64,000 nt of DNA from Solimonas sp. K1W22B-7 (GTDB lineage Bacteria > Pseudomonadota > Gammaproteobacteria > Nevskiales > Nevskiaceae). The translations under genes were made by a program, and so were the position numbers. The notes beneath the pieces were generated by a model, which saw only the letters and a list, made by a program, of their open reading frames with translations, had not been told where the DNA came from and made no database searches. The DNA is taken from the NCBI RefSeq assembly GCF_003428335.1, contig NZ_CP031704.1, forward strand, positions 3,596,001-3,660,000, written 5' to 3'. Position 1 is the stretch's first letter. Every line of letters begins with the position of its first letter. This document shows positions 54,456-62,298 of this stretch, piece by piece.

Positions 54456-55196
54456 CTACGCCGGCTGACGCGCCTGCAGCGCCAGCTTCTCGACGACGTC
54501 ATGCGCCAGGATCTGGTGCAGCGACTGGCGCAGCTGCGGCTCGCGCCGGAGCAGCGCTGCCAGCCCGGCGGCGGGCCAGCTCACCACGCAGCAAGCGCCG
54601 GCGGTACTGACGGTGGCGGTCGCCGCGGCATCGGTGAGATAGCCCATTTCGCCCACGAACGAACCCTGGCCGATGCGGGCAACGTTGCGCGAGTCCACGG
54701 CGACCAGGGCGAAGCCGCTGTAGAGATAGATCAGCGGGCGCGAGGAATCGTCGCCCTGGCGGATCAGCACCTCCCCGGCCGTCACGTCGCGCCACTGCGC
54801 CAGGGCCATGAGCTTGCGATAGCCCGCCGGAGCGAGCGTGGCGAACACCGTGCTGCGCAGGCGCTCTTCGCGCTCGTCCAGGCTGCCTTTGCGGCGGTCG
54901 TGCAGCAGCCAGGCAATGTGGCAGAGGTTGATGGTGATGAAGATGATGTTCCACCAGACCACCACCCAGGCCGGCTGGTCGTAGGTGAGCAGGTTGAAGG
55001 CGATCATGATGCAGGCGGCAGTCACCGCGATGCCACGCAGGTACAGCACGTCGCGGATCAGGTAGGACAGCGCCAGCAGCAGGAAGCCAATGTGCGCGAC
55101 GTAAGCGTATTCCGGATTCACGGGTGCCGTGCCGCCGGGCGCATCGAGGCCTCCATCACCGGCACCGGGGGCCTGGGCAGACGCGGAGAATCCCAT
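54456..55196 (-). CDS. Popeye-like membrane protein with cyclic-nucleotide-binding domain
   Basis: 246 residues. Three membrane helices lie at about 30-95 (AYVAHIGFLLLALSYLIRDV, CIMIAFNLL, VVWWNIIFITINLCHIAWLL), followed by a cNMP-binding domain at about 115-215 (GEVLIRQGDDSSRPLIYLYS, GQGSFVGEMGYLT). The order and the W-W-N-x-x-F-I-x-I-N-x-x pattern recall Popeye domain proteins, best known as cAMP binders in animal muscle. The phosphate-binding Arg of classical CRP domains is absent (GEMGYLTDAAATATV), so the ligand may differ. Convergent with the pseudouridine synthase gene. Confidence 0.78.
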   Translation of the reverse strand: MGFSASAQAPGAGDGGLDAPGGTAPVNPEYAYVAHIGFLLLALSYLIRDVLYLRGIAVTAACIMIAFNLLTYDQPAWVVVWWNIIFITINLCHIAWLLHDRRKGSLDEREERLRSTVFATLAPAGYRKLMALAQWRDVTAGEVLIRQGDDSSRPLIYLYSGFALVAVDSRNVARIGQGSFVGEMGYLTDAAATATVSTAGACCVVSWPAAGLAALLRREPQLRQSLHQILAHDVVEKLALQARQPA

Positions 55197-55317
55197 TCGT
55201 CAACATGACCCTCCCCCTTCTCTACAGTCACGATGAAACCACATGTTGTTGTTCTGGTGAACCCACCGTAACACGGCATTCGGGTCGCTATTGTGTAGCC
55301 GCTGCGCACTCCCCGGC

Positions 55318-55378
55318 GGGCGATTCCCCGGATGGCCGGTTCAGACGATTCGAAAACCGGCGGCAACTCCTAGAATGA
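55318..55378 (+). pseudogene. Remnant of an RluA-type gene 3' end
   Basis: The frame DSPDGRFRRFENRRQLLE-stop matches the tail of the pseudouridine synthase 0.9 kb upstream (DPLDGRPRRFDSRRQLLAS-stop), and the DNA matches in the same order (CGGATGGCCGG, GGCGATTCGA-like, CGGCAGCTCCT-like). No upstream part of the gene is left. This looks like the end of a deleted paralogue or a partial duplication. Its TGA stop overlaps a possible ATG (55375) of the transglutaminase-like gene. Confidence 0.65.
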
Positions 55379-55404
55379 CCCGGCCCTCTTCCCTGGAGCC
55401 CGCC

Positions 55405-56079
55405 GTGGATTCCGCCGTTTCCGAGTTCCTGCAGCCCGCGCTGATCGTCGATTCCGACCACCCTGCGGTGCGGGCCCATGCCCGCGAGCACGCCGGGCCC
55501 TCCGCCGAGCCGCGCGAGCAGGCGGTGGCGCTGTACTACGCCGTGCGCGACGGCTTCCGTTACGACCCCTATGCCATCGACCTGGGCCCGGACGGACTCA
55601 AGGCCAGCAGCGTACTGCGCCTGGGGCATGGCTGGTGCGTGACCAAGGCGGCGCTGCTGGCCGCCGGCTGCCGCGCGCTGGGCATCCCCGCCAAGGTGGG
55701 CTTTGCCGACGTGCGCAACCACCTGTCGACCGAGCGCATGCGCAAGACCATGCAGACCGACGTGTTCTTCTGGCACGGCTACACGGCGATCTGGCTCGAC
55801 GGCCAATGGGTCAAGGCGACCCCGGCCTTCAACATCGGGCTGTGCGAGCGCTTCGGCCTCAAGCCGCTGGAGTTCGACGGCCGCGGGGATTCGATCTACC
55901 ACCCCTACGACCTGTCCGGGAACCGCCACATGGAATACCTCGCCTTTCGCGGCGAATTCCTCGACGTGCCCTACCGGGAGATGCACGCCGACTTCGAGCG
56001 GCTCTACCCGCAGCTGCCGCGGCTGGACAAGGCCAGCTTCGAGGCCGACGTCGCGGCCGAGACCGCGCGCCCGGCCTGA
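55405..56079 (+). CDS. Transglutaminase-like cysteine protease fold protein
   Basis: 224 residues from GTG 55405, which has GGAG 6 nt upstream; ATG 55375, ten codons earlier, has no site and lies in the pseudogene remnant. The transglutaminase core has the Cys in LGHGWCVTKAALLAAGCRALG near 78 and the His in FFWHGYTAIWLDGQW near 123, followed by KATPAFN. Bacterial members act as peptidases or amidases on unknown targets in the cytoplasm; no signal peptide is seen. Confidence 0.85.
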   Translation: MDSAVSEFLQPALIVDSDHPAVRAHAREHAGPSAEPREQAVALYYAVRDGFRYDPYAIDLGPDGLKASSVLRLGHGWCVTKAALLAAGCRALGIPAKVGFADVRNHLSTERMRKTMQTDVFFWHGYTAIWLDGQWVKATPAFNIGLCERFGLKPLEFDGRGDSIYHPYDLSGNRHMEYLAFRGEFLDVPYREMHADFERLYPQLPRLDKASFEADVAAETARPA

Positions 56080-56095
56080 CCTGGGCGCAGGCCGC

Positions 56096-56410
56096 TCAAC
56101 CCCGGCGCTGGCGCCAGGCGATCAGGCCGGTCGTCGCCACCAGGGCCAGCATGCCCGGCAGCATCACCAGGCTGGCGGGGTGCAGCGGCGCCAGGGCGCC
56201 GCCCATCTTGCCGAAGTGGAACAGGATCAAGGCCATGCCCAGCCCGATGCAGCTCAGCTGGAAGCCGGTATCCACCTGCATCGGCGCCCTCAGGGGCACG
56301 GCTTCGATGTCGTGGCTGTAGCCGGCGGGCGGCTCGTCGTGCGTCGGTTCGTTGGCCACGGCATAGGCCAAGGCCGCGGCGGTCATGCTGCCCCGGGACG
56401 GTGCGCTCAT
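56096..56410 (-). CDS. Small membrane protein of unknown function
   Basis: 104 residues with two hydrophobic segments (about 58-75, CIGLGMALILFHFG, and 80-98, LVMLPGMLALVATTGLIAW) and a hydrophilic N-terminus. ATG 56410 follows AGGGGAAT. I do not recognise a family. Convergent with the transglutaminase-like gene. The 304-bp gap 56411-56714 to the DUF1631 gene holds its presumed promoter region and no other gene. Confidence 0.65.
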   Translation of the reverse strand: MSAPSRGSMTAAALAYAVANEPTHDEPPAGYSHDIEAVPLRAPMQVDTGFQLSCIGLGMALILFHFGKMGGALAPLHPASLVMLPGMLALVATTGLIAWRQRRG

Positions 56411-56714
56411 GGTGATTCCCCTGTGTCTGGCGGGGTTCACGCAAACCACGTGCCAGACGGGCGCGCCGCGAATGCCGGTTCATGCTGGTTTTGTAAGCCG
56501 AATGCTCTACCGGCGGCACGACCACTTGCGGTTTAATGGGCCGGGGTGAGAGACGCACGTCACGTAACGTGCGACAACGGGGCGGAGCGGGATCGATCTG
56601 GCGGTTTGCGCCGGGCGAGAGGATCATGGAATTCATCGAAGCATCCTTGAACTGCGCAGCCCCCGCCGGCAGTCCCCCTCTTTTTTCCTGCAGTCCAGAG
56701 CCAGGCCGCATCGC

Positions 56715-59294
56715 ATGAGCGAGCGCAAATCCCCCTCCGCGGTCCCTGCCGCGGCTACGGCGGCGGATGCCCAGGCCGTGCTCGGCGAGTTGCGCGATTC
56801 GCTGCTGGCCGAAATGGACCGCCGCCTGCAGTCGATGATGCAGTCGGCCGATGCCGCCCTGTTCGAGCTGGCCCGCGGCAGCCCGCCGGCGCAGCTGCCG
56901 GGTTTCCTCAATGCACGCCACCTGCTGCGCAACGAAGAAGCGCGCACCACGCTGGCCCGCGAATTCCGCGAGGCCATCGTGCAGCGCCTGCAGGTCTCCG
57001 GCAGCACTGGCTCCGCGGCCAGCGAACTGGCCCTGCGCCGCAATGACGAGGTCGAAGACAACATCCAGCTGGCCGACATGGCGACACGCGCCGGCGCCAG
57101 TTGCGAGGCGCAGCTGCACGAACTCGCCGGCCGCTTCGAAACCCTGCGCAGGCTCGCCCCGGGTTTCCCGGCGGTGGCCGGCCTGTCGCCGCAGGGCCTC
57201 TGCGAGGCCTTCGCCGCCGCGATCAGCGCCCTGCCCGAGGGCGCTGCCGCCCGGCTCGCGCTCAACCGCCTGTTCGAGTCCTCGGCGCTGGCCAAGCTGC
57301 GACCGGTGTATGCCGAGGCCGTGGCCGCCTGCGAGCGTCGCGGGGTCCGTGCTTCGCCGGTGACGCCGCAGCACCAGGGCCGGCAGGGGGTAGGCAACGC
57401 CACTGCCAGCCTGCTGCAGAAGGTGCAGGACGGACAGGTCCCGGGCCCGCAGGACGAACCGGGCGCCGAGCCCTCGAATTTCCTGCCGGATTTCGCGGCC
57501 GGCTTCTCCGACTCCGACCTGGCCCGCCTGCTGCTGCAGGCCGTGCAGGGTGTCGCGGCAGGCGCCGAGGCGGTGAAGCAGCAGATGCTGCGGCAGCGCG
57601 CCGGCCTGGTCGGGCGCATGCTCGACGACATCCTCGCCGACCCGCAGATTCCGCAGCGCCTGCACCCGCTGATCGAAGCCTTCCGCTTCCCGGCGATCAA
57701 GGCCGCGCTGGCCGACGCCAGCTTCTTCACCGACCGCCAGCACCCGGTGCGCGGGCTGATCAACGACATGGCCGACATGGCCGGCGACACGCGCATCGGC
57801 GGCATGGATGCGCTGCAGCGTTTCGACGGCTGGGCACGGCGCGTGCTGCGGCAGGCCAACCTCGCCGCCCACGAGGTCCATGAACGCCTCGCCGGTGCCC
57901 GGCCGCTGGCCGAGAACGACGTGCAGGCCTTCCTGGCCGAGCAGGGTCGCCAGCAGCAGGAGCGCCACAAGAGCCTGCTGCGCAGGGTGCGCGAGGTGGT
58001 GGACCAGGAACTCGAGCTCTGCACGGCCACCTGTGACTTGCCGGAGCCGGTGTGGCCGCTGCTGCGCAGTGGCTGGGGCCCGATGATGGCCAGCCACCTG
58101 CTGCGCCAGGGGCCCGAGAGCCAGCTCTACCGCTCCGGCATGGAACTGCTGCACCGCGTGCTCTACGCCCTCAACCCGGAGTCGCCCAACGCGCGCACGC
58201 CGGCCGAGCGCGCGGCGCTGCGCGTGGACCTGTTCAAGGCGCTGACCGCGGTCGGCATGCCCAAGGAGCGCGCCCACGAACTGCTCAGGGGCCTGGACAA
58301 GGCACTGAACAGTTTCAGCACGCAGGATCCTCCAGGCACCGGCGCGGCGACCGCCGCCCCTGCTGTCTCCGTTGTCTCCGCTGCCGCCGTTCATCCCGAT
58401 GTCCCCGAGTGGGAGAGGATGTCGGCGACCATGGAGATCACGCTGACGCAGGGACTGCGTCGCCAGCGCGAGCCGGAGCCGCCGCTCGCACGAACCTCCC
58501 GGATCTCGGTCACGGAAGCGGAGCTGCCTGACGAGCCCGAACTCGAACTCGAAAACCTGGCGCACACCACGGAAATCGCCCGCGAGATGCAGGAGCACGC
58601 CGCGGCCAGCACGGCATCCGCCCCGGCCGTCGCGTCGACACCTGCGGAAACGGCGGAGGCCCGCGAGCCGTCCCTGGCCGAAGCCGATGAAACGCCGGCA
58701 GAGGCGAACGCCGCCGAAACAGCGGAGCCGGTGACGCAGGAAGAACCCGCCGAAGCCGCCGCCCTGGCAACCGCGATCGCCGATGCCATCATCGAAAGCG
58801 TCGCGGAGAGCACCGAGGTGTCGCCGGAGGAAGCCGCCGAAGCCGCCGAGATCGCCGCCGTCTTCGCCGAGCCGGTGGCCGCCGAGACCGCGGCGGAATC
58901 CGGCGAGGCAGAATCTCCTTCCGCCACCATCGTCTGCCTGCCCCTGGAAATGCCGACGCCGCAGCGCTTCCTCGAGCAGCTGCTGCGCATCGGCGCCTGG
59001 TTCCGCGTCTACGACCGCCGCAGCGAAGGCACCCGCTGGCTCAAGCTCAACTCCTGGTTCCCGCAGGCCAAGCGCGCCTCCTTCACCGAGTTCGACGGCC
59101 ACAACGCCCTCACCGTCTCGGCCGTCGACCTGCTGGAAGACCTGATGGAAGGCCGCTCCGAACCCATCGACATCGCGCCGCAGGCCGTGATGGTGCTGCA
59201 GGCGCTGCGCCAGCAGTACGTCGAGAACAAGGCCAATGCCGAGAACGGCGGAGAGGCTTCAGGCGAAGCAGCGCCGTCTTCGCTGGTGGCTTGA
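56715..59294 (+). CDS. DUF1631 family protein
   Basis: 859 residues, the usual length of DUF1631 proteins. N-terminal helical region AEMDRRLQSMMQSADAALFE and LLRNEEARTTLAREF, middle RGLINDMADMAGDTRIGG and DRRQQQQERHKSL-type helices, an Ala/Glu-rich low-complexity linker (about 610-735), and a C-terminal FRVYDRRSEGTRWLKLNSWFPQ, then FTEFDGHNALTVSAVDLLE part resembling a PilZ-like barrel, as in other members. A regulatory, c-di-GMP-linked role is a guess from that C-terminus. It is transcribed alone. Confidence 0.87.
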   Translation: MSERKSPSAVPAAATAADAQAVLGELRDSLLAEMDRRLQSMMQSADAALFELARGSPPAQLPGFLNARHLLRNEEARTTLAREFREAIVQRLQVSGSTGSAASELALRRNDEVEDNIQLADMATRAGASCEAQLHELAGRFETLRRLAPGFPAVAGLSPQGLCEAFAAAISALPEGAAARLALNRLFESSALAKLRPVYAEAVAACERRGVRASPVTPQHQGRQGVGNATASLLQKVQDGQVPGPQDEPGAEPSNFLPDFAAGFSDSDLARLLLQAVQGVAAGAEAVKQQMLRQRAGLVGRMLDDILADPQIPQRLHPLIEAFRFPAIKAALADASFFTDRQHPVRGLINDMADMAGDTRIGGMDALQRFDGWARRVLRQANLAAHEVHERLAGARPLAENDVQAFLAEQGRQQQERHKSLLRRVREVVDQELELCTATCDLPEPVWPLLRSGWGPMMASHLLRQGPESQLYRSGMELLHRVLYALNPESPNARTPAERAALRVDLFKALTAVGMPKERAHELLRGLDKALNSFSTQDPPGTGAATAAPAVSVVSAAAVHPDVPEWERMSATMEITLTQGLRRQREPEPPLARTSRISVTEAELPDEPELELENLAHTTEIAREMQEHAAASTASAPAVASTPAETAEAREPSLAEADETPAEANAAETAEPVTQEEPAEAAALATAIADAIIESVAESTEVSPEEAAEAAEIAAVFAEPVAAETAAESGEAESPSATIVCLPLEMPTPQRFLEQLLRIGAWFRVYDRRSEGTRWLKLNSWFPQAKRASFTEFDGHNALTVSAVDLLEDLMEGRSEPIDIAPQAVMVLQALRQQYVENKANAENGGEASGEAAPSSLVA

Positions 59295-59325
59295 GAGCAG
59301 CCTGCTGATCGTCGCGGTCAGGCGC

Positions 59326-59388
59326 AGGGTGCGCATCGCGCACCATTCAAGTTGGCCGGGCCTGCTCCGCGTGCGCAATGCGCACCCT
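59326..59388. repeat. Inverted repeat of AGGGTGCGCAT type
   Basis: AGGGTGCGCATCGCGCACC on the left and GGTGCGCATTGCGCACCCT-type inverse at 59370-59388 form a stem-loop 31 bp after the DUF1631 stop; it may end that transcript. It opens a 772-bp stretch (59295-60066) made of repeats, without a gene. Confidence 0.75.
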
Positions 59389-59405
59389 ACAGATCATGAG
59401 TTGCG

Positions 59406-59451
59406 CCCCCTCTCCAGCCCTTCGGGCACCCTCTCCCGCAAGGGGAGAGGG
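59406..59451. repeat. ccctctcc inverted repeat
   Basis: CCCCCTCTCC and GGGGAGAGGG arms around a GCCCTTCGGGC hairpin and CCCTCTCCCGC. A shorter relative of the long repeat at 41896-42037, just before the 327-bp repeat. Confidence 0.65.
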
Positions 59452-59466
59452 AAAGCACTTCTTGTG

Positions 59467-59792
59467 TCTTCCAATGGCTTGGTGAGCGCAGCGAATGCTT
59501 TTGATGTTCCGGGTTCCCTCGTAGCGGCGCCCGCACAGGGGTCGGGCGCAGGGGGCGAGCCGGACAGGATGTCCGGCCGAGGACACGCAGGCCATGGATG
59601 GCCTGTGTGTCCGACCCCTCAGCGACCGACCACTGGGCGGGGAACCCCGCGTGAGCGGGGCGCCGATACAAGGGTACGTTTTCTCTTGGTTACTTCTCTT
59701 TGACGTATATCAAAGAGAAGTAACTCGCCCTTGGGCGAAATAGACCTCCAGAGAGCCACCGCGCCTGACCGGCGTAGTCGCCGGCATCACCG
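59467..59792. repeat. 327-bp dispersed repeat, copy 2
   Basis: Same orientation as copy 1 at 31435 and nearly identical, with one base deleted in GCGAATGC and a handful of substitutions, some compensatory in stems (CTTTGACGTATATCAAAG versus CTTTGTCGTATAACAAAG: both keep the palindrome). Open frames inside it are most likely not genes. Confidence 0.88.
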
Positions 59793-59882
59793 ACGAACTT
59801 CAGTGAGTTCCAAGTAGCACCACCCTCACCTCGGCAACCGCTCCATGCGTTGCCCTACCTCGGGCATCCATGCCCTCGCCAG

Positions 59883-59906
59883 CCCTCTCCCGCCGGCGGG
59901 AGAGGG
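59883..59906. repeat. Perfect ccctctcccgc palindrome
   Basis: CCCTCTCCCGCC and its exact inverse directly abut. It lies in the 124-bp stretch that separates the two repeat blocks here but is absent at the other locus. Confidence 0.75.
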
Positions 59907-59915
59907 AGACAAGAA

Positions 59916-59964
59916 GTGCGTCCCTCGATACACCGCTACGCGGCACTCGGGATGAACGGTTCGG
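59916..59964. repeat. 49-bp repeat block, copy 2
   Basis: Same 49 bp as 31766-31814, ending GATGAACGGTTCGG. It is followed by the terminator of the SRPBCC gene. Confidence 0.8.
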
Positions 59965-59975
59965 TTGGGGCGCAA

Positions 59976-60009
59976 CAAAAAGCCCGGCCTCGCTACGCGA
60001 AACCGGGCT
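59976..60009 (-). terminator. Intrinsic terminator after the SRPBCC gene
   Basis: On the minus strand AGCCCGG and CCGGGCT form a stem around a 15-nt loop that can pair further (CGCGTAGCG), followed by TTTTTG, about 57 bp after the stop at 60067. It probably ends the whole 60-64 kb minus-strand run. Confidence 0.75.
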
Positions 60010-60066
60010 ACTTGGTGAGGATCGGCATCCCACCTCCCCCGTAAACAGGAGAGTGACAAGCGCGTA

Positions 60067-60486
60067 TCAACTGATGCGACGCAGGCCCAGCTTGATCGCG
60101 GTGCCCAGCACCAGCCGCACCACGGTGCCCGCCACCGGGACGGAGGAGTCGAAGTCGATGGCCCACTGCACGCGCGAACCCTCGGCGGTCTTGCTGAAGG
60201 TCAGCTCGCCGCTGTGGTTCCGGATCGGTGCGCCGCCCTTGCTGATGCGGTAGCGGATCAGGCGGTTGGGCGTCGCCGCGGTGACGGTTTCCTCGATGCC
60301 CAGCGGGCCCATGCCGATCAGGCGCACCGAACCGACGCCGTTGACGTCGTCGCCCTGGGCGTCGCGGATGCGCTTGACCGGCACGCCGAGCACGCGGCTC
60401 AGGCGGTTGTGGTCCGACAGGACGGCGTAGACGTCTTCGACGGGAAGGCTGAAATCGCGGGTCACGCGAACCTGGTGCTGTGCCAT
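60067..60486 (-). CDS. SRPBCC (polyketide-cyclase-like) protein
   Basis: 139 residues: HQVRVTRDFSLPVEDVYAVLSDHNRLSRVLG at the start, GIEETVTAATPNRLIRYRIS in the middle, and a C-terminal amphipathic helix (GTVVRLVLGTAIKLGLRRI). A typical START-like ligand-binding fold for a hydrophobic molecule. AGGAG precedes ATG 60486. It is the last gene of a minus-strand run with the methyltransferase, PF10118 and monooxygenase genes, 60 bp from the methyltransferase. Confidence 0.85.
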   Translation of the reverse strand: MAQHQVRVTRDFSLPVEDVYAVLSDHNRLSRVLGVPVKRIRDAQGDDVNGVGSVRLIGMGPLGIEETVTAATPNRLIRYRISKGGAPIRNHSGELTFSKTAEGSRVQWAIDFDSSVPVAGTVVRLVLGTAIKLGLRRIS

Positions 60487-60546
60487 GGGATGCTCCTGGA
60501 GGGAAAAACGGATAAGCGGATTATGTACTGCCGTGGCGCCGGCCGT

Positions 60547-61386
60547 TCAGGGGCCGGTGCGGGCCTCGACCACCCGCACCAGCTCGGCGCCGGGCTGCGT
60601 TCGCCCGACCTGCGGCAACTGGCGCGGGTCGTGTATCCCGGCCGTGTCGAAGCCGGCGGCCCGCAGTTCCGCGATCGCCTCTTCGCTGTCGCTGAAATGC
60701 AGGTGCAGGCGGCCGCGCACGAAGGCCGAGAGCATGCGCGCAAAGGCACGCTGCGATTCGGTACGGTTTTCGCGTGCCAGGTGCAGGTCGGACAGGTACA
60801 GGCCCTGCGGAAAGCGCGACAGCACGGCAGCAAAGCGGCGCCACATGCCCCGCACCGACTCGCGGTCGAAGTAGTTCAGCAGGCCTTCGGTGATGATGGC
60901 GGTGCCCTGCGCCGGGTCGAGCCGGTCGGCCAGCGCGGACAGCGACATCGGGCCGCTGTCGGCCAGGGCATCCAGCGCCTGCACGCGATGCCCCGGCAGC
61001 AGCAGGCCGGCACGCTCCAGGCGCTGCAGCTTGCGTTCGGCCATGTGCGGCAGGTCGGCCTCGACATAGCGCAGGCGGCTGCCGTGGCGGCGCTTGAAGT
61101 CCCAGCCGCGCGGCGAGAAGCCGGCGGCCACCTCGATCACCTGCGTCACGCGGCCCTCGCTGATCGCCTGCTCCAGCAGGCCGTCCATCGCGCGGTGGCG
61201 CGCCAGCAGGAAGCCCTCCGCCGTGGGGCGGCCGCGGACCTGCGCCAGCTTCGACAGCGGCCGCAGGGCATTGAACAGCAGGCGGCCCTGCGGGGTCACC
61301 AGGGCTTCGTGGGACATGCCGTGGTGGAACCAGGCATAGCCGGTGTAGTGGGCGGTCGGGCTGATCGCCTCGGAGCTGCGGGCCAT
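60547..61386 (-). CDS. Class I SAM-dependent methyltransferase, PPM1/LCMT-like
   Basis: 279 residues. Motif I reads TQVIEVAAGFSPRGWDF near 85, followed by RYVEADLPHMAERK and an AIITEGLLNYFD block near 165, typical of the leucine carboxyl methyltransferase family (PF04072), which in bacteria also includes O-methyltransferases of polyketides and mycolate-type lipids. It probably methylates a carboxyl or hydroxyl of a small molecule. It is 29 bp from the PF10118 gene upstream. Confidence 0.82.
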   Translation of the reverse strand: MARSSEAISPTAHYTGYAWFHHGMSHEALVTPQGRLLFNALRPLSKLAQVRGRPTAEGFLLARHRAMDGLLEQAISEGRVTQVIEVAAGFSPRGWDFKRRHGSRLRYVEADLPHMAERKLQRLERAGLLLPGHRVQALDALADSGPMSLSALADRLDPAQGTAIITEGLLNYFDRESVRGMWRRFAAVLSRFPQGLYLSDLHLARENRTESQRAFARMLSAFVRGRLHLHFSDSEEAIAELRAAGFDTAGIHDPRQLPQVGRTQPGAELVRVVEARTGP

Positions 61387-61415
61387 TTTGTCGTGGTGGT
61401 TCCGTAAGGGAGAAA

Positions 61416-62261
61416 TCAGGCGGCCAGCGTCGGCCGGTCGAGCATCTGCGCCAGGCGCTGCAGCGCAGCCTCGCGCAGGGCGCGGGTATCGACTTCGTCG
61501 GGATGGAAATCGCGGCGGTAGTAGGCGAGATAGCGCGGGCGCAGGCTGCGCAGCCAGGGGCGGAAGTAGCCCAGCCCCCTGAGCACGCCGCGCGCACCGA
61601 GCTTCGCACCGGAGGCGCGATAGAGGCGTGCGAAGTGCAGCATGCTGAACAGCGAGAACTCCAGGGTGGTGATGGCCATCTGGCTGCGGCGGATCCACTG
61701 GCTGCCGACCTGGTCCTGGAACACGTCGAAGGCCACGGCCTTGTGCTCGCTTTCTTCCACGGCATGCCAGAGCCACAGCGCGAACACGCGCTCGTCCATG
61801 CCCTTGAGGAACTCCGGATGCTCCAGCAGCATCTCCGCCAGCATCGCGGTGAAATGCTCCAGCGCGCAGGTCATGGCCAGGCGCCGCTCGGGCGAGAGCA
61901 TGCGGTCGCGAAAGCCCAGGCCGCGCTTCACGAAGGCTTCGACCTTGTCGGTGGGCAGGCCGCGGCCGAGCATGAAGGCATTGAGCGCGGTGTGCTCGTT
62001 GCCGTGGTGCGCCTCCTGGCCGATGAAGCCGCGGATCTGCTGGCGCAGCACCGGGTCCTGCACGCCGTCCTGCCAGGCGCGCACGGAACGGATGAAGAAG
62101 CGCTCGCCCTCCGGGAAGGTGCAGGACTGTGCCGCCATGATCAGCGTCTTGACCACGTCGCCGTCGAACCACCAGGTCGGGATCGTGTCGTCGAACTGGA
62201 AGTCCATGCGACGGACGATGATTTCGGCGGTCCCTTCCCTGCCCTGCTCCATCTTGCCCAT
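61416..62261 (-). CDS. PF10118 'metal-dependent hydrolase' family protein
   Basis: 281 residues. The His/Glu-rich motifs of the family are present: IGQEAHHGNEHTALN near 99-105, EHFTAMLAEMLLEHPEF near 155 and AVEESEHKAVAFDVF near 193. The E-x-x-H spacing suggests a ferritin-like di-metal site, so the family name may mislead and an oxygenase-type reaction is possible. GAGGAG lies 7 nt before ATG 62261. Adjacent to a flavin monooxygenase, as often in lipid- and steroid-degrading bacteria. Confidence 0.87.
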   Translation of the reverse strand: MGKMEQGREGTAEIIVRRMDFQFDDTIPTWWFDGDVVKTLIMAAQSCTFPEGERFFIRSVRAWQDGVQDPVLRQQIRGFIGQEAHHGNEHTALNAFMLGRGLPTDKVEAFVKRGLGFRDRMLSPERRLAMTCALEHFTAMLAEMLLEHPEFLKGMDERVFALWLWHAVEESEHKAVAFDVFQDQVGSQWIRRSQMAITTLEFSLFSMLHFARLYRASGAKLGARGVLRGLGYFRPWLRSLRPRYLAYYRRDFHPDEVDTRALREAALQRLAQMLDRPTLAA

Positions 62262-62298
62262 ATGTGCTCTCCTCACCTCGCCCGATTCTGCCCCTCGC

